Source: Burkholderiales bacterium (GTDB lineage Bacteria > Pseudomonadota > Gammaproteobacteria > Burkholderiales > Burkholderiaceae_E). From it: a stretch of DNA of 64,000 nt. The position numbers and the translations under genes are program-made. The notes below the pieces were generated by a model. It saw nothing but the letters and a program-made list of their open reading frames with translations, was not told the DNA's origin and did not search any database. Within the stretch, counting starts at the first letter, position 1, and each line of letters starts with the position of its first letter. The stretch covers positions 1 through 64,000 of the forward strand of contig JAIYCW010000026.1 of assembly GCA_027487815.1 (NCBI GenBank). The letters are read 5' to 3'. This document shows, piece after piece, positions 46,589 through 58,075 of the stretch.

Positions 46589-47987
46589 GCGTCACCTCCT
46601 TCAAGCGCGCAGGCACACCACCAATCGAGCCTGCCCCCATCGTCATCACCACATCGCCATCCCGCACCATGTTCAACACGGCTTCAGGCATCTGCTGCAC
46701 ATCTTCCACAAACACCGGCTCGACTTTGCCCATCACACGAACCGCACGCGCCAGCGAACGGCCGTCTGCCGCCACAATGGGTGCCTCGCCTGCGGCATAC
46801 ACCTCAGCCAGCAGCAACGCATCCACACTGCCCAAGACCCGGGCGAAGTCTTCAAAAAGATCGCGGGTGCGGGTAAAGCGATGCGGCTGAAATGCAAGCA
46901 CCAGTCGGCGCTGGGGAAATGCCCCGCGTGCGGCAGCAATGGTGGCAGCCATTTCGGCCGGATGATGGCCATAGTCATCCACCACGGTGAACTCTCCGCC
47001 ACCTTGGGCGGCTGGCACCGGATATTGACCATAGCGCTGAAAGCGCCGCCCAACACCCTTGAAATTCGCAAGCGCCGTTTGAATCGCCTCATCCGATACG
47101 CCCAACTCATCGGCCACTGCAATCGCCGCCAAGGCATTGAGCACGTTGTGATGCCCCGGTGTGTTCAGCACCACCGGCATGCTGCGCACGCTGCCGTTGA
47201 CCCGCTGCAGGGTGAAGTGCATCTGCTGGCCTTGCGCGCGAATATCGATCGCGCGGAACTGGGCATCTTCACTTACGCCGTAGCGCAACACAGGCTTGGA
47301 GATGAAGGGCAGGATGTCGCGCACATTGGGATCATCCACACACACCACCGCAGCGCCATAAAACGGCAGGCGCTGGGTGAACTCCACGAATGCCTGCTTG
47401 AGCTTGGCAAAGTCGTGACCATAGGTTTCCATATGATCGGCATCGATATTGGTGATCACCGCGATCATCGGCGAGAGATTCAAAAAGGAAGCGTCCGACT
47501 CGTCGGCCTCCACCACAATCACATCGCCGCTTCCGAGCTTGGCATTGGCTCCAGCGCTATTGAGGCGCCCACCGATCACAAAGGTGGGGTCCATTCCGCC
47601 TTGCGCAAGAATTGAAGCTACAAGGCTTGTGGTGGTGGTTTTGCCATGAGTGCCTGCAATCGCCACGCCCTGCTTGAGCTTCATCAGCTCGGCCAGCATC
47701 AAAGCCCGCGGCACAATCGGGATGCGTCGCTGGCGAGCCGCCATTACCTCGGGATTGTTGGGCTGCACCGCTGTCGAGGTCACCACCACATCAGCCCCGA
47801 GAATGTTCTCTGGAGCATGCCCGATGGCGATCTTTGCGCCCATGTCTTGCAAGCGCTTGGTAGCGCTGCTCATGGCGAGGTCAGAACCGCTGATCTGATA
47901 CTTCAAATTGAGCAGCACTTCGGCAATGCCGCTCATGCCCGAGCCGCCAATGCCCACAAAATGAATCTGACGAACTTTATGCTTCAT
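46581..47987 (-). CDS. murC: UDP-N-acetylmuramate--L-alanine ligase MurC
   Basis: This 468-residue ligase adds L-alanine to UDP-MurNAc in the cytoplasm. [19 protein letters not shown] is the N-terminal UDP-binding loop, [19 protein letters not shown] near 110 the ATP P-loop, and [15 protein letters not shown] near 172 the metal and carbamate region. The Mur C-terminal domain has [16 protein letters not shown] near 380. Its start overlaps the murG stop (ATGA). Confidence 0.97.
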   Translation of the reverse strand: MKHKVRQIHFVGIGGSGMSGIAEVLLNLKYQISGSDLAMSSATKRLQDMGAKIAIGHAPENILGADVVVTSTAVQPNNPEVMAARQRRIPIVPRALMLAELMKLKQGVAIAGTHGKTTTTSLVASILAQGGMDPTFVIGGRLNSAGANAKLGSGDVIVVEADESDASFLNLSPMIAVITNIDADHMETYGHDFAKLKQAFVEFTQRLPFYGAAVVCVDDPNVRDILPFISKPVLRYGVSEDAQFRAIDIRAQGQQMHFTLQRVNGSVRSMPVVLNTPGHHNVLNALAAIAVADELGVSDEAIQTALANFKGVGRRFQRYGQYPVPAAQGGGEFTVVDDYGHHPAEMAATIAAARGAFPQRRLVLAFQPHRFTRTRDLFEDFARVLGSVDALLLAEVYAAGEAPIVAADGRSLARAVRVMGKVEPVFVEDVQQMPEAVLNMVRDGDVVMTMGAGSIGGVPARLKEVTLG

Positions 47988-49069
47988 CGCTTGGCGATCT
48001 CACTGCAAGTGCTGGCCACCACTTCGGTGGCATCGGGTTGGGCCAAGGCGCGCGCCGCCTGAGCAATCTTCACAAGCGAGCTGCGCTCAATGCCGTGCAA
48101 GGCCTTGGCAACATCGGCTGCTTGAAACTCGGGTTGCGGCCACAAGCGTGCGGCCTGCTTGTCACTCAGAAAGCGTGCATTGCCGGTTTGGTGATCATCC
48201 ACAGCATGCGGCAGCGGCACCAGCCAGCTCGCCACACCCGCTGCAGCCAGTTCGGAGACTGTGAGTGCGCCCGCGCGACAAATCACGAGATCGGCCCAAG
48301 CATAGGCGGCGGCCATATCGTCGATGAACTCACTGGCCTGCGCACCCACCCCAGCCTTGAGGTACGCCGCTTGCACGCTTTGCAAATGACCCCGCCCGGT
48401 CTGATGGCGCACCACTGGCAAGGCCCCACCCTGTTCACGAACCAGACCAAGCGCCTCGGGGATCACCTGATTAAGCACCTGCGCGCCCAGGCTGCCCCCA
48501 AACACAAGAATATGCAGCGGCCCTTGGCGAGACGCATAGCGTTGAGCAGGCTCGGGCAATGCACCAATCGCACTGCGCACCGGGTTGCCGCACCAACGCG
48601 CGCCAGGCAATGCATCAGGAAAGGCCACCAAAACGCGATCAGCCAAGCGCGCCAATACGCGGTTGGCCAGGCCCGCCACTGAGTTTTGCTCATGCAGTAC
48701 CAATGGGCGGCCCAAGAGGCTGGCCATCATGCCGCCAGGAAAACTGATGTAGCCGCCCAGGCCCAGCACGACGGAGGGTTTGACCTCGCGAATCACCATC
48801 AGGGTCTGTACAAACGCACGCAGTAAGTTCAAGGGCAAAAGCAAGGCAGTCAGCAGGCCCTTGCCTCGCAACCCACCAAAGCGCACCCCTTTCATCGGAA
48901 TCCCGTGTTGAGGCACCAGACGCGCCTCCATGCCCTCAGGATGGCCAAGCCACACCACATTCCACGCACGCTCTTTCATATAGTGCGCCACGGCCAGACC
49001 AGGCATCACATGCCCGCCGGTGCCACCAGCCATGATCAGGATGGTGCCTGCGCCCATGGCCCCGCTCAT
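47984..49069 (-). CDS. murG: UDP-N-acetylglucosamine transferase MurG
   Basis: This 361-residue GT28 enzyme adds GlcNAc to lipid I, giving lipid II on the inner leaflet. [19 protein letters not shown] is G loop 1, [20 protein letters not shown] near 105 G loop 2, and [19 protein letters not shown] near 195 G loop 3. The donor site is [20 protein letters not shown]. It is coupled by ATGA overlaps to ftsW upstream and murC downstream. Confidence 0.97.
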   Translation of the reverse strand: MSGAMGAGTILIMAGGTGGHVMPGLAVAHYMKERAWNVVWLGHPEGMEARLVPQHGIPMKGVRFGGLRGKGLLTALLLPLNLLRAFVQTLMVIREVKPSVVLGLGGYISFPGGMMASLLGRPLVLHEQNSVAGLANRVLARLADRVLVAFPDALPGARWCGNPVRSAIGALPEPAQRYASRQGPLHILVFGGSLGAQVLNQVIPEALGLVREQGGALPVVRHQTGRGHLQSVQAAYLKAGVGAQASEFIDDMAAAYAWADLVICRAGALTVSELAAAGVASWLVPLPHAVDDHQTGNARFLSDKQAARLWPQPEFQAADVAKALHGIERSSLVKIAQAARALAQPDATEVVASTCSEIAKR

Positions 49070-50295
49070 CGCCGTGCTCCACGCATCAGCTGGCGCGATT
49101 CAAAGTCAATACGCAGCAAAATCGCAATCGCAATACAGTTGATGAGAATCCCGGAGCCGCCATAACTCATCAGCGGCAGAGTCAGCCCTTTGGTGGGCAG
49201 CAGGCCAACATTCACACCCATGTTGATAAAGGCCTGAAAGCCGATCCAGATGCCAATACCCTTGGCCGCCAAGCCCGCGAAGGTGCGCTCCAGCGCAATC
49301 GCCTGGCGCCCAATTTCAAAGGCCCGTTTGGTCAGAAAATAAAACGCGAAGATCACGGCCAACACTGCAATCAGCCCCAGCTCCTCACCAACCACGGCAA
49401 GCAAAAAGTCGGTGTGGGCCTCAGGCAGGTAGTGCAGCTTTTCGACGGACCCTCCCAAGCCAACACCGAACCACTCTCCCCGACCAAACGCCATCAGGGA
49501 ATGTGAAAGCTGGTAGCCCTTTTCCTGCGAAATTTTTGGATCGAAGGGATCAAGATAGGCAAAGATGCGCTCAAGCCGCCAGGGGTTCAAGAGGATGATC
49601 GTTGCAATCGAAAGCAAGCCCAGCAACACCAACACGATGAAGAGCTTGCCATTGATGCCACCCAAGAACAGCACACCCATCGCAATCGCTGCAATCACAA
49701 TCAGCGCGCCAAGGTCAGGCTCCAGCATCAACAACACGCCCACCACAAACACCGCGCTGCCCATGGGCATGAAGCCCTTGGTCAGGTTTTGCATGAAGTC
49801 CTGTTTCCGTACGGTGTAGTCCGCAGCGTAGAGCACTACAAACAGCTTCATCAATTCAGAAGGCTGAAGATTCAAAACACCCATGGGCAACCAGCGGCGT
49901 GCGCCATAGACTGTCTTGCCAATGCCGGGAATCAGTACGATCACCAGCAACACCAAACCCACCAGGAACAAGACTGGTGCCCAGCGCTGCCAATTACGCA
50001 CCGGCACTGCAAACATCATCAGGCCCGCTGTGGTGCCCACACAAAGTGCAAAGGCGTGGCGCATCAGGAAGTGGGTAGGACTGTAGTTGGCGAAGCGCGG
50101 CGCATCTGGCAGCGCCACTGAGGCTGAATACACCATCACCATGCCAAACAGCAGCAAGCCTGCGACTACCCAAATGATCGTGGTATCGATCGGCTCCATC
50201 GAGCGCGTGGAATGAGCGCTGGCGGGCTTGTTTCCCGGTTGCTTGGCCAACCATTGACGCACTTGAATCATGGGCTCACGCAACATGGACATCAT
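49066..50295 (-). CDS. ftsW: peptidoglycan glycosyltransferase FtsW
   Basis: This 409-residue SEDS-family polymerase of septal peptidoglycan has about ten membrane helices. [16 protein letters not shown] is the first helix with the SEDS start, [20 protein letters not shown] near 133 contains the conserved PSE, and [19 protein letters not shown] near 290 contains the catalytic aspartate loop. It ends [18 protein letters not shown]. Its partner is FtsI upstream. A cytoplasmic extension of about 35 residues precedes the first helix. Confidence 0.96.
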   Translation of the reverse strand: MMSMLREPMIQVRQWLAKQPGNKPASAHSTRSMEPIDTTIIWVVAGLLLFGMVMVYSASVALPDAPRFANYSPTHFLMRHAFALCVGTTAGLMMFAVPVRNWQRWAPVLFLVGLVLLVIVLIPGIGKTVYGARRWLPMGVLNLQPSELMKLFVVLYAADYTVRKQDFMQNLTKGFMPMGSAVFVVGVLLMLEPDLGALIVIAAIAMGVLFLGGINGKLFIVLVLLGLLSIATIILLNPWRLERIFAYLDPFDPKISQEKGYQLSHSLMAFGRGEWFGVGLGGSVEKLHYLPEAHTDFLLAVVGEELGLIAVLAVIFAFYFLTKRAFEIGRQAIALERTFAGLAAKGIGIWIGFQAFINMGVNVGLLPTKGLTLPLMSYGGSGILINCIAIAILLRIDFESRQLMRGARR

Positions 50296-51878
50296 GCGGC
50301 GAACTCCACGCGCAAGGCCTGTACAGCCGCCACGAACACCTCGGCACGATGCGCATAGTTGCGAAACATATCGAAGCTAGCGCAGGCGGGTGACATCAGC
50401 ACCGCATCGCCGGAGAGCGCATGCTCGCGGGCCAGCGTCACCGCCTCTTCCATGCTTTGAGCACGCACAATCGGAAGCTCGGTCGCTATTTCTGTCAGCG
50501 CTTGCTGAACCAGCGCCGCAATAGCCGGGCCATCGCGACCGATCTGTACCACCGCTCGCAGTGGGGCCTGGGTATCGCGCGCCTGCTTGGCAATGGCTTG
50601 AGCCAAGGGTGCGAAGTCTTGTCCTTTACCATCGCCGCCCACGATCAGCACGCTCGGCCTGCCGATACCCTGGAGGGCGGCAACAGTGGCCCCGACATTG
50701 GTGCCCTTGCTATCGTCGTAGTACTCGACCTCATCAATACGCGCTACCAATTCGCAGCGATGCGCATCGCCCGCAAAGCTGCGCAACCCATGCAGCATCT
50801 TTGCCAAAGGCACGCCGATAGCACGAGCGAGCGCCATGGCCGCCAAGGCATTCGCATGATTGTGCGCACCGCGAACCAACAGCGCGTCAGCCGGCATGAG
50901 CCGTTGCTGCTCGATGAGCGTGTCATCGAATCGGTTGGCATGCGTCAGCCACATCAAACCGCCCAGCTGCACCCTTCCAAAATCGCCACCATGCTCGGGC
51001 ACATCCAATCCGAAGCTCTGAATCTGCGGCTCAATCACAGCAGGCGCGCTGTCACGCGCACGTCGACGCGAGGACTTCGTATTGAGCGCCTGCACTGGTG
51101 GCCAGTCCGGCAGACTAGCGGGCCAGGTCTGGCTATCGAGCCGGTTAATCACAATCACGCCTTGTTGCGGATGAATCCGCCGCTTGGCTGCAATGTAGGT
51201 CTCCATGCTGCCATGCCAATCGAGATGATCCTGGCTAATGTTCAGGATGCATGCGGCATCAGCCTGCAGCGATTGGGTCAGCGCCAACTGGAAGCTGGAT
51301 AGCTCGAGCACCCAGACTTCAGGCCAAAGATCATTGATCAGCGCATTGCTCAGGGCATCCAAGGCGGCCGGGCTGATATTGCCAGCGGCTTGAGTGCGCA
51401 GCCCAGCGGCTTCGCAAAGATGCTTGACCAGCTGGGTTGTGGTGGTCTTGCCATTGGTGCCGGTAATCGCGATCAGCTTCGGGGCATAGCCCTGCTCACG
51501 CATCCCGGCGAGCGCTTGGGCAAACAATTCACTTTCGCCGACCACGCGCATGCCCTGGTTGACTAGCGCTTGATAAAACGAAGCGCTTGGCCCAACCTCA
51601 ATCGACAAGCCAGGGCTCCATGCCACCAGATCAAACTGTGACTGAAGCTCGCTTGCCTGCAAACCTTCCAGCTGGACGTGGGAAAAAAGCGCATGGGGCG
51701 CAAGCTTGGCCAAAGCTTCAAGTTGCGCCGGCTGCTCACGAGTATCAAATACCTCAATCTGGGCGGCTTGCTGCAGGCTCGCCCAACGCGCCATGGCCAA
51801 CCCGGATTCGCCCAGGCCCATGATCAGCACACGCTGACCCGACAGGCTGAACAAGGGCAGTTGAATGGTCGCGTCCAT
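50292..51878 (-). CDS. murD: UDP-N-acetylmuramoylalanine--D-glutamate ligase MurD
   Basis: This 528-residue ligase adds D-glutamate. [20 protein letters not shown] is the N-terminal Rossmann loop, [19 protein letters not shown] near 137 the P-loop, LELSSFQL and [20 protein letters not shown] follow, and [18 protein letters not shown] near 388 is the domain hinge. It is about 90 residues longer than E. coli MurD, mainly through inserts near residues 265-300 (basic SSRRRARDS) and in domain 3; Burkholderiales MurD is often long. Its start follows mraY with two bases between. Confidence 0.96.
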   Translation of the reverse strand: MDATIQLPLFSLSGQRVLIMGLGESGLAMARWASLQQAAQIEVFDTREQPAQLEALAKLAPHALFSHVQLEGLQASELQSQFDLVAWSPGLSIEVGPSASFYQALVNQGMRVVGESELFAQALAGMREQGYAPKLIAITGTNGKTTTTQLVKHLCEAAGLRTQAAGNISPAALDALSNALINDLWPEVWVLELSSFQLALTQSLQADAACILNISQDHLDWHGSMETYIAAKRRIHPQQGVIVINRLDSQTWPASLPDWPPVQALNTKSSRRRARDSAPAVIEPQIQSFGLDVPEHGGDFGRVQLGGLMWLTHANRFDDTLIEQQRLMPADALLVRGAHNHANALAAMALARAIGVPLAKMLHGLRSFAGDAHRCELVARIDEVEYYDDSKGTNVGATVAALQGIGRPSVLIVGGDGKGQDFAPLAQAIAKQARDTQAPLRAVVQIGRDGPAIAALVQQALTEIATELPIVRAQSMEEAVTLAREHALSGDAVLMSPACASFDMFRNYAHRAEVFVAAVQALRVEFAA

Positions 51879-51880
51879 GC

Positions 51881-53050
51881 TCAGCGCAGCTTCAAGGTTG
51901 ACAGGCCCACGAGCACCAACATCATGGTGACGATCCAGAAGCGCACAACCACTTGCGATTCCTTCACTCCACCCACTTCAAAGTGATGATGCAAAGGGGC
52001 CATGCGAAAAATTCGTCGGCCTTCGCCGTAGCGCTTTTTGGTGTACTTGAAGTAGCCCACTTGCAGCATCACCGAAATCGTTTCAGCCACAAACACGCCT
52101 CCCATAATGAAGAGCACGATTTCTTGCCGGGCAATCACAGCAATCGTGCCAAGCGCACCACCCAGAGCCAATGCGCCCACATCACCCATGAAGACTTGCG
52201 CCGGATAAGCGTTGTACCAAAGGAAAGCGAGACCCGCGCCGGCGATGGCGCCACAAATCACGGTGAGCTCGCCTGCGCCAGGGATATGCGGAATTAGCAG
52301 GTATTTGGCAAACACCGAGTTACCCGCCACATAGGCAAAGATCCCAAGAGCGCTACCCACCAGCACCGAAGGCAGAATCGCAAGACCATCCGCGCCATCA
52401 GTCAGGTTCACTGCATTGCTGGTCCCCACAATCACCAGGAAGGTGAGCACGATGAAGCCAAACACGCCCAGCGGATAAGCCACATTCTTGAAGAACGGCA
52501 CAATCAAATCCGCCCGTGGCGGCAGGCCGGTTTCAAAGCCGCTGGCGATCCATTGAAAAAACAAGTCCATCGCTTGCTGATTCGATATCGCGGGCACGGC
52601 AAAAGCGAGATACACCGCTGCAAAAATACCGATGAAGGATTGCCAAAAAAACTTCTCACCCGAAGCCATGCCTTTGGGATTTTTATGGACAACCTTGCGA
52701 TAGTCATCCACCCAGCCAATCAGGCCGAAGCCCAGGGTCACAATCAGCACCACCCAAACAAAGCGATTGCTGAGATCTGCCCAAAGCAAAGTGGCCGTAC
52801 CCACTGCGATCAGAATCAAGGCGCCGCCCATGGTTGGCGTGCCGCTTTTGATGAGGTGGGTCTGTGGGCCATCCTGACGCACCGCCTGCCCGATCTTCAT
52901 CGCAGCGAGCTTGCGAATCAACGCAGGCCCTGCAAGCAATCCAATCGCCAGAGCAGTGAGTGTGGCCAACACCGCACGCAAAGTGATGTAGTTAAATACC
53001 GAGAATGCCCGGGTATCTTTCGCGAGCCATTGCGCCAACTCAAGCAGCAT
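51881..53050 (-). CDS. mraY: phospho-N-acetylmuramoyl-pentapeptide-transferase MraY
   Basis: This 389-residue membrane enzyme joins phospho-MurNAc-pentapeptide to undecaprenyl phosphate, giving lipid I. About ten helices are seen. [20 protein letters not shown] near 70 and [20 protein letters not shown] near 115 (catalytic aspartates DD) are diagnostic, with [13 protein letters not shown] near 205 and [13 protein letters not shown] near 285. ATG 53050 lies within the murF end (11-base overlap). Confidence 0.97.
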   Translation of the reverse strand: MLLELAQWLAKDTRAFSVFNYITLRAVLATLTALAIGLLAGPALIRKLAAMKIGQAVRQDGPQTHLIKSGTPTMGGALILIAVGTATLLWADLSNRFVWVVLIVTLGFGLIGWVDDYRKVVHKNPKGMASGEKFFWQSFIGIFAAVYLAFAVPAISNQQAMDLFFQWIASGFETGLPPRADLIVPFFKNVAYPLGVFGFIVLTFLVIVGTSNAVNLTDGADGLAILPSVLVGSALGIFAYVAGNSVFAKYLLIPHIPGAGELTVICGAIAGAGLAFLWYNAYPAQVFMGDVGALALGGALGTIAVIARQEIVLFIMGGVFVAETISVMLQVGYFKYTKKRYGEGRRIFRMAPLHHHFEVGGVKESQVVVRFWIVTMMLVLVGLSTLKLR

Positions 53051-54503
53051 GATGCGCCTCCTCGAGCAAGGCCTGCACCACACGTTCCATCTTCATGAAT
53101 CTCGAACCCTTCACCAACACTGTTGCCCCGTGTTGCACGCGCTGACGCGCAGCTTCAAGTAAAGCTTCCATATCTTGCGCAAACCACTGGCCGGCCGCAG
53201 GCTGACTCGGCCCTGCAAAGCGATTCATCGCATCAATCGTATTGCGCGTGGCTGCGCCCAATCCCAGCACAACATCAATACCGCTTTCTGCGGCATAAAC
53301 CCCGACCTCTGCATGAAACTGCGGGCCTTGCTCACCCACTTCACCCATGTCGCCCAGGATCAGCACTTTCTGGCCAGACATTAATGCGAGCACGTCAATG
53401 GCGGCCCGTACTGAATCCGGGTTGGCGTTGTAGGTGTCATCAATCAAGGCGCCTTCATGCCAGGCATGGCGCACCAAGCGGCCCTTCACCGGCTGCATCG
53501 CTGCGAGCCCTGCGCGAATAGCATCTGTCGAGCAGCCCATGGCCAAAGCTGTGGCTGCCGCCGCCAAAGCATTGCGCCGGTTATGCGCGCCCAACAAAGC
53601 CAACTCGATTGCAGCACTGGCGCGAGCGCTGTGAATCACCATGCGGTTTGACGCTAGCGATTCAGCGCAGGGAGTAACGCTCCACACGTGCAATGCAAGT
53701 TGATCCGCCTGCGCTTGATCCAACGCCCAACCAAAGCGCATCTGATTCGTGTTGGCAGCGAGCTTTTCCCACAGCGAGGTGAACTCTTCGTCACCCGGAA
53801 ACACGGCAATCCCATGCGCTGGCAAGGCCTGCAGTACGGCACCGTTTTCTACTGCTGTTGCACGCACGGAGCTCATGAATTCCTGATGCTCGCGCTGCGC
53901 GTTCAGCACGAGTGCGACTTGCGGCTGGGCGAGGTATGCAAGCCAGGCAATTTCGCCGGGATGATTCATGCCCAACTCGAATACCGCCGCCTGATGCCCG
54001 GGCGCAAGGCGCAACAACATTTGTGGCACGCCAATATCGTTATTGAGATTGCCCACTGTGGCCAGAGTATTCGCATCCCCGAACTGAGCTGCGACGATGC
54101 GAGCCAGCATCTCCTTGACCGTGGTCTTGCCATTGCTGCCAGTGACTGCTGCGACTTTGGCTGCTGACTTCATGCGCCATGCGCGTGCGATCTCGCCATA
54201 GGCTTTGCGCGAATCCGGCACGAGCACGACATCGGGCACTGGCAGACGCTGTGCGCTAAACCAGTCAGCATTCAGCTGTGCCGGCCATTGCTGCGCAATC
54301 ACCATGCCGACCTGGGCACGCACTGCAGATTCGATGAAGTCATGCCCATCGAATACTTCGCCAGCCAAGGCAAAAAAAACATCATCGCGAGCCAGCCTGC
54401 GTGAGTCGGTTGATAGCGTATTAAGCGGCCGTGAAGCATTGCTGGCTTGCACGCTCACTCTGGCACTACCCAGGGCATGCAAAAGGAAAGCGCGCTCAAA
54501 CAC
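53040..54503 (-). CDS. murF: UDP-N-acetylmuramoyl-tripeptide--D-alanyl-D-alanine ligase MurF
   Basis: This 487-residue ligase completes the pentapeptide by adding D-Ala-D-Ala. [19 protein letters not shown] is the UDP-binding start, [19 protein letters not shown] near 120 the P-loop, [20 protein letters not shown] near 174, and [20 protein letters not shown] near 350 the domain-3 signature. I choose GTG 54503: GGGAGG lies six bases upstream and it overlaps the murE stop by eight bases. A longer frame from 54554 lies inside murE and adds residues unlike the family. Confidence 0.95.
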   Translation of the reverse strand: MFERAFLLHALGSARVSVQASNASRPLNTLSTDSRRLARDDVFFALAGEVFDGHDFIESAVRAQVGMVIAQQWPAQLNADWFSAQRLPVPDVVLVPDSRKAYGEIARAWRMKSAAKVAAVTGSNGKTTVKEMLARIVAAQFGDANTLATVGNLNNDIGVPQMLLRLAPGHQAAVFELGMNHPGEIAWLAYLAQPQVALVLNAQREHQEFMSSVRATAVENGAVLQALPAHGIAVFPGDEEFTSLWEKLAANTNQMRFGWALDQAQADQLALHVWSVTPCAESLASNRMVIHSARASAAIELALLGAHNRRNALAAAATALAMGCSTDAIRAGLAAMQPVKGRLVRHAWHEGALIDDTYNANPDSVRAAIDVLALMSGQKVLILGDMGEVGEQGPQFHAEVGVYAAESGIDVVLGLGAATRNTIDAMNRFAGPSQPAAGQWFAQDMEALLEAARQRVQHGATVLVKGSRFMKMERVVQALLEEAHHAA

Positions 54504-56010
54504 GCGAGACCTCCCGCCACTGAGCCAGTGCAGCGCGTGCGACATCCTGATCACTGAAAGGCGAAATCACCCCGGCAATGTCCTGAGTGGTTTCATGACC
54601 TTTGCCCGCGATGACAACGACGTCTTGCCGCGCCGCTTCGAGCACGGCCTGGGTGATCGCGCGGGCGCGATCCAACTCGACCCGCGCCTTAAGTTGCATG
54701 CCACTCAGGATCTGTTGAGCAATCAGTTCGGGCGACTCGCTGCGTGGGTTATCGCTGGTGACCCAGATCACATCGGCATGCTGCTCAGCCTGCCGGCCCA
54801 TCAAAGGACGCTTGCCCGGGTCGCGATCCCCTCCGGCACCGAACACACAAGACAGCCGTCCACCGCGCATTCCCGCAATTGCACGCAAGGTAGACAGCAC
54901 CTGGGCCAAGGCATCCGGAGTATGGGCATAGTCCACGACCACCAGTGGGCCTGCTTGCGCACGCACCGTCTCCAGGCGACCGGGCACCGGCTTGAGCTGG
55001 GCGAGAAGTTGCGAGCATTGCTCGATGCTTGCGCCATGGCACCACCACACCGAAGCCACTGCGAGAGCGTTGCTCAAGTTGTAGCGTCCGAGCAATGGCA
55101 AGTGCACAGGCTGGTGTTCTGATCCCATCACCAGCGTGAAGTCAAAGCCTTCAGCATGCTGATTGACATCAATCGCCCGCACCATGACATCGACCCGGGG
55201 GGACCCATCCTTCTCAATGGCAAAGCCAACTTTCTTCACGCCTTGTGCCTTGACCGCAGCGAGCATCGCTTCAGACTCGGCGTCTTCCAGATTCACAATC
55301 ACATGACGCAGCTCAGGCCGGGCAAACAGCATGGCCTTGGCTGCGCGATACGCCTCGAAGCTGCCGTGATAATCCAAATGATCCTGAGTGAGATTGGTAA
55401 ACACCGCACTCACAATCGGCGCACCATCGAGACGGTGCTGATGCAAGCCAATCGATGAGGCCTCCACTGCGACAGATGCCACTGCCTCGGCGCGAAAGCG
55501 CGCAAGCCAGGCGTGCCAGGCCAAACTGTCTGGCGTCGTCAAACCGAAGCTTTCCAATTCGAGAGCGCAAGAAGCACTGACCCGACCGGCCCCAAGGGTG
55601 CCCACAACCGCGCTTGTGCCCTGCAAGATCGCGAAGCCTTGTGCGATCCATTGGGTGCAGCTGGTTTTTCCGTTAGTGCCTGTGACTGCAACCACTGATG
55701 GAGCGGACTTATCCAACCCGTAAAACTGGACAGCAAGTGCGCCCAGTTGATCGGGCAAATTGGCGAGAAGCAGCACAGGCACAGCACTCTGCGAGACCGA
55801 CAAAACATCTGCAAGCCGCGCGTCCGCAATCACCGCACTGGCACCACTTGCCAGCGCCTGATCAACATAAGCCTGAGCCCTTGCAGCTGGAACGAAAGGG
55901 CAAACAAACACATCACCCGCCTCAACCCCCCGCGAGTCGCCGATCAAGTGCTTGCCCGCTGGCGCAAGAGCCTGGAGCTGAGCGAGCACGAAAGGCAAGG
56001 AATCGCTCAC
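54496..56010 (-). CDS. murE: UDP-N-acetylmuramoyl-tripeptide synthetase MurE (meso-diaminopimelate type)
   Basis: This 504-residue ligase adds the third residue of the stem peptide. DSRGVEAGDVFVCPF is the N-terminal signature, AVTGTNGKTSCTQWIAQGF near 108 the P-loop, and FTNLTQDHLDYHGSFEAYRA near 205 the catalytic region. SDNPRSESP near 422 carries the DNPR motif that selects meso-diaminopimelate, so the peptidoglycan is of Gram-negative type. Its start overlaps the ftsI stop (ATGA). Confidence 0.97.
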   Translation of the reverse strand: MSDSLPFVLAQLQALAPAGKHLIGDSRGVEAGDVFVCPFVPAARAQAYVDQALASGASAVIADARLADVLSVSQSAVPVLLLANLPDQLGALAVQFYGLDKSAPSVVAVTGTNGKTSCTQWIAQGFAILQGTSAVVGTLGAGRVSASCALELESFGLTTPDSLAWHAWLARFRAEAVASVAVEASSIGLHQHRLDGAPIVSAVFTNLTQDHLDYHGSFEAYRAAKAMLFARPELRHVIVNLEDAESEAMLAAVKAQGVKKVGFAIEKDGSPRVDVMVRAIDVNQHAEGFDFTLVMGSEHQPVHLPLLGRYNLSNALAVASVWWCHGASIEQCSQLLAQLKPVPGRLETVRAQAGPLVVVDYAHTPDALAQVLSTLRAIAGMRGGRLSCVFGAGGDRDPGKRPLMGRQAEQHADVIWVTSDNPRSESPELIAQQILSGMQLKARVELDRARAITQAVLEAARQDVVVIAGKGHETTQDIAGVISPFSDQDVARAALAQWREVSRV

Positions 56011-57773
56011 AGGCTGGCCTTGGGTTCAACGTCAGGCGCACGCACTTGCACTTTTGGTGCAGCAGGCTTGGAGCCAGGTGCGACCACGGGTGCATCCGGA
56101 GCCACCCGCAGCGCACGCAAACTGTTTTCAGTAACGCGTGCAAACACAGGCGCAGCAACCTCACCGCCGTAATGGCGCCCGGCGCCCGGCTCGTCAATCA
56201 TCACTGCCACAACAATCCGTGGATCCGATACCGGCGCAAAGCCAACAAACGAAGCCACGTACTTGTTCACATAGCGACCGCTTTCAATCTTGTGTGCGGT
56301 GCCCGTTTTACCTGCGACGCGATAGCCTGCTATTTGAGCTTTGGGTGCGGTGCCACCCGGCCCTGCAGCCATCTCAAGCATCTTGCGCACTGCCTGGGCG
56401 GTCTGCGGCTTGAACACTTGTTGCCCGACCACATGCTCGGTGTGCTTGACCATGGTGACCGGCACCATATCGCCATCGCGTGCAAACACAGTGTAGGCAC
56501 GCGCCATTTGCAGCAGGGATACCGACATGCCATGCCCATAAGACATCGTGGCTTGCTCAATCGGCTTCCAGGTGCGGGCCGGGCGAACGCGCCCCGCAAC
56601 AGCGCCAGGAAAACCGATTTGGGGTGCCTGACCAAACCCGAGCGACGCAAACATGTCGCTCATTTGCTGCGGGCTCGTGGTGAGTGCGAGCTTGGCCGTG
56701 CCCACGTTGGAAGATTTTTGCAGCACTTCTTCCACCGTCAAATCACCATGCGGATGCGAATCACCAATCGTCGCTGATCCTATAGTCAGCCGCCCCGGTG
56801 CCGTTGCAATCACACTGTGAGGTGTGGTCTTACCAAGCTCCAAGGCCAGAGCGATGCTGAATGCCTTCATGGTGGAGCCTGGCTCGAACGTGTCGGTGAT
56901 GACCCGATTGCGAAGCTGCTCGCCTTTAAGCACGGTGCGCTCGTTGGGGTTGTAAGTGGGCCAGTTGGCGAGCGCCAGCACTTCACCCGTGTGCACATCA
57001 AGCACGACCACAGCGCCAGCCTTGGCTTTGTGCTCTCGCACCGCATCACGCAAAGCCGCATGCGCCTGAAACTGCACTTTGCTGTCAATGGAAATAGTGA
57101 GGTCGCGCCCATTGGTCGGCTCGCGAATCTCCTGGACATCTTCGATGATGCGGCCATACCGATCCTTGATGACTCGCCGGCTGCCCGCCTTGCCCGAAAG
57201 CTGACGGTGCTGGGCAAGCTCCAGGCCTTCCTGGCCCGCGTCTTCCACATTGGTGAAGCCCACCACATGAGCGAGTGTTTCGCCCTCGGGATAGTGGCGC
57301 TTGAATTCCTTGCGCTGATGAATGCCGGCAAGCTTGAGCTGGGCGATGCGATCAGCGGTCTCGGCATCAACCTGACGCTTCAGGTAGGTGAAGCTGGTGT
57401 CCTTGTCGATAAGCTTGCGCTCGATATCGCGCTCAGGCATCTGCAGCAATTTGGCCAGTTGGGTGAGTTGAGCCTTGCTCATCTTGATTTCTTTAGGCTC
57501 AGCCCAGATCGCTTTGGCAGGCAGGCTCGCGGCGAGCACCTGGCCGTTGCGATCAATGATCTTGCCGCGTGAAGCGGGCAGCTCGAGCAAGCGTTCGTAG
57601 CGCATCTCGCCCTCACGCTGAAGAAAATCAGTGTTGAAGGTCTGCAGGTAAATCGCGCGCCCGATCAAGGCGAGAAACGCGCAAGCCATGAGAAACATCA
57701 CCACCCGCGAACGCCAAGGCGGCAGCTGCACCTTGAGCAACGGGTTGGCAGCGAAGGGCACCTTGCGAGCCAT
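56007..57773 (-). CDS. ftsI: penicillin-binding protein 3 (FtsI), septal transpeptidase
   Basis: This 588-residue bitopic class B PBP has one N-terminal membrane helix (VVMFLMACAFLALIGRAIYL), then a pedestal domain and the transpeptidase domain. The active-site motifs are visible: STMK (in FEPGSTMKAFSIALAL, near 303), SSN (near 360) and KTGT (near 495). It cross-links septal peptidoglycan together with FtsW. Its start shares a base with the ftsL stop. The tail after about 565 is a short alanine- and proline-rich extension. Confidence 0.97.
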   Translation of the reverse strand: MARKVPFAANPLLKVQLPPWRSRVVMFLMACAFLALIGRAIYLQTFNTDFLQREGEMRYERLLELPASRGKIIDRNGQVLAASLPAKAIWAEPKEIKMSKAQLTQLAKLLQMPERDIERKLIDKDTSFTYLKRQVDAETADRIAQLKLAGIHQRKEFKRHYPEGETLAHVVGFTNVEDAGQEGLELAQHRQLSGKAGSRRVIKDRYGRIIEDVQEIREPTNGRDLTISIDSKVQFQAHAALRDAVREHKAKAGAVVVLDVHTGEVLALANWPTYNPNERTVLKGEQLRNRVITDTFEPGSTMKAFSIALALELGKTTPHSVIATAPGRLTIGSATIGDSHPHGDLTVEEVLQKSSNVGTAKLALTTSPQQMSDMFASLGFGQAPQIGFPGAVAGRVRPARTWKPIEQATMSYGHGMSVSLLQMARAYTVFARDGDMVPVTMVKHTEHVVGQQVFKPQTAQAVRKMLEMAAGPGGTAPKAQIAGYRVAGKTGTAHKIESGRYVNKYVASFVGFAPVSDPRIVVAVMIDEPGAGRHYGGEVAAPVFARVTENSLRALRVAPDAPVVAPGSKPAAPKVQVRAPDVEPKASL

Positions 57774-58075
57774 CAGCGCGGCGCTCCGGGGTTGAGCGCA
57801 GCTTGAGCCGCAGTCTCGGTGGTGAGGTGAATGACACGCTCGCCTTGTGGAGGCTGCAAGGCCAAAGTCTTGCGCGCTTTGGTATCGATCAGTGAAGCCT
57901 TGGCCAACGCAGATTGCTCCAGCTCAAGCTGCTTCCATTGGATCTCGAGCTCTTTGGCCTGCACCAATGCTTTTTCATGAGCGACATAGCGTTTGCGCGC
58001 TTCATGTTGCGAGGTCACCAGACCCAGGGCGCAGGCCACCACCAGAATCACCAATACGATATTCAGGCGGGTCAT
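57773..58075 (-). CDS. ftsL: cell division protein FtsL
   Basis: This 100-residue bitopic divisome protein has a membrane helix at once from the N-terminus (LNIVLVILVVACALGLVTSQ) and a leucine-zipper-like coiled coil (residues 28-65, ALVQAKELEIQWKQLELEQS). It forms the FtsQLB complex that activates FtsWI. The cytoplasmic part is only three residues. Position between rsmH and ftsI confirms the call; the start overlaps the rsmH stop by four bases. Confidence 0.93.
   Translation of the reverse strand: MTRLNIVLVILVVACALGLVTSQHEARKRYVAHEKALVQAKELEIQWKQLELEQSALAKASLIDTKARKTLALQPPQGERVIHLTTETAAQAALNPGAPR

Noticed and set aside
55698-56777. 359-codon plus-strand frame opposite murE and ftsI
   Set aside because: Low-complexity translation rich in His, Arg and Ala; shadow of the GC-rich murE and ftsI codons.
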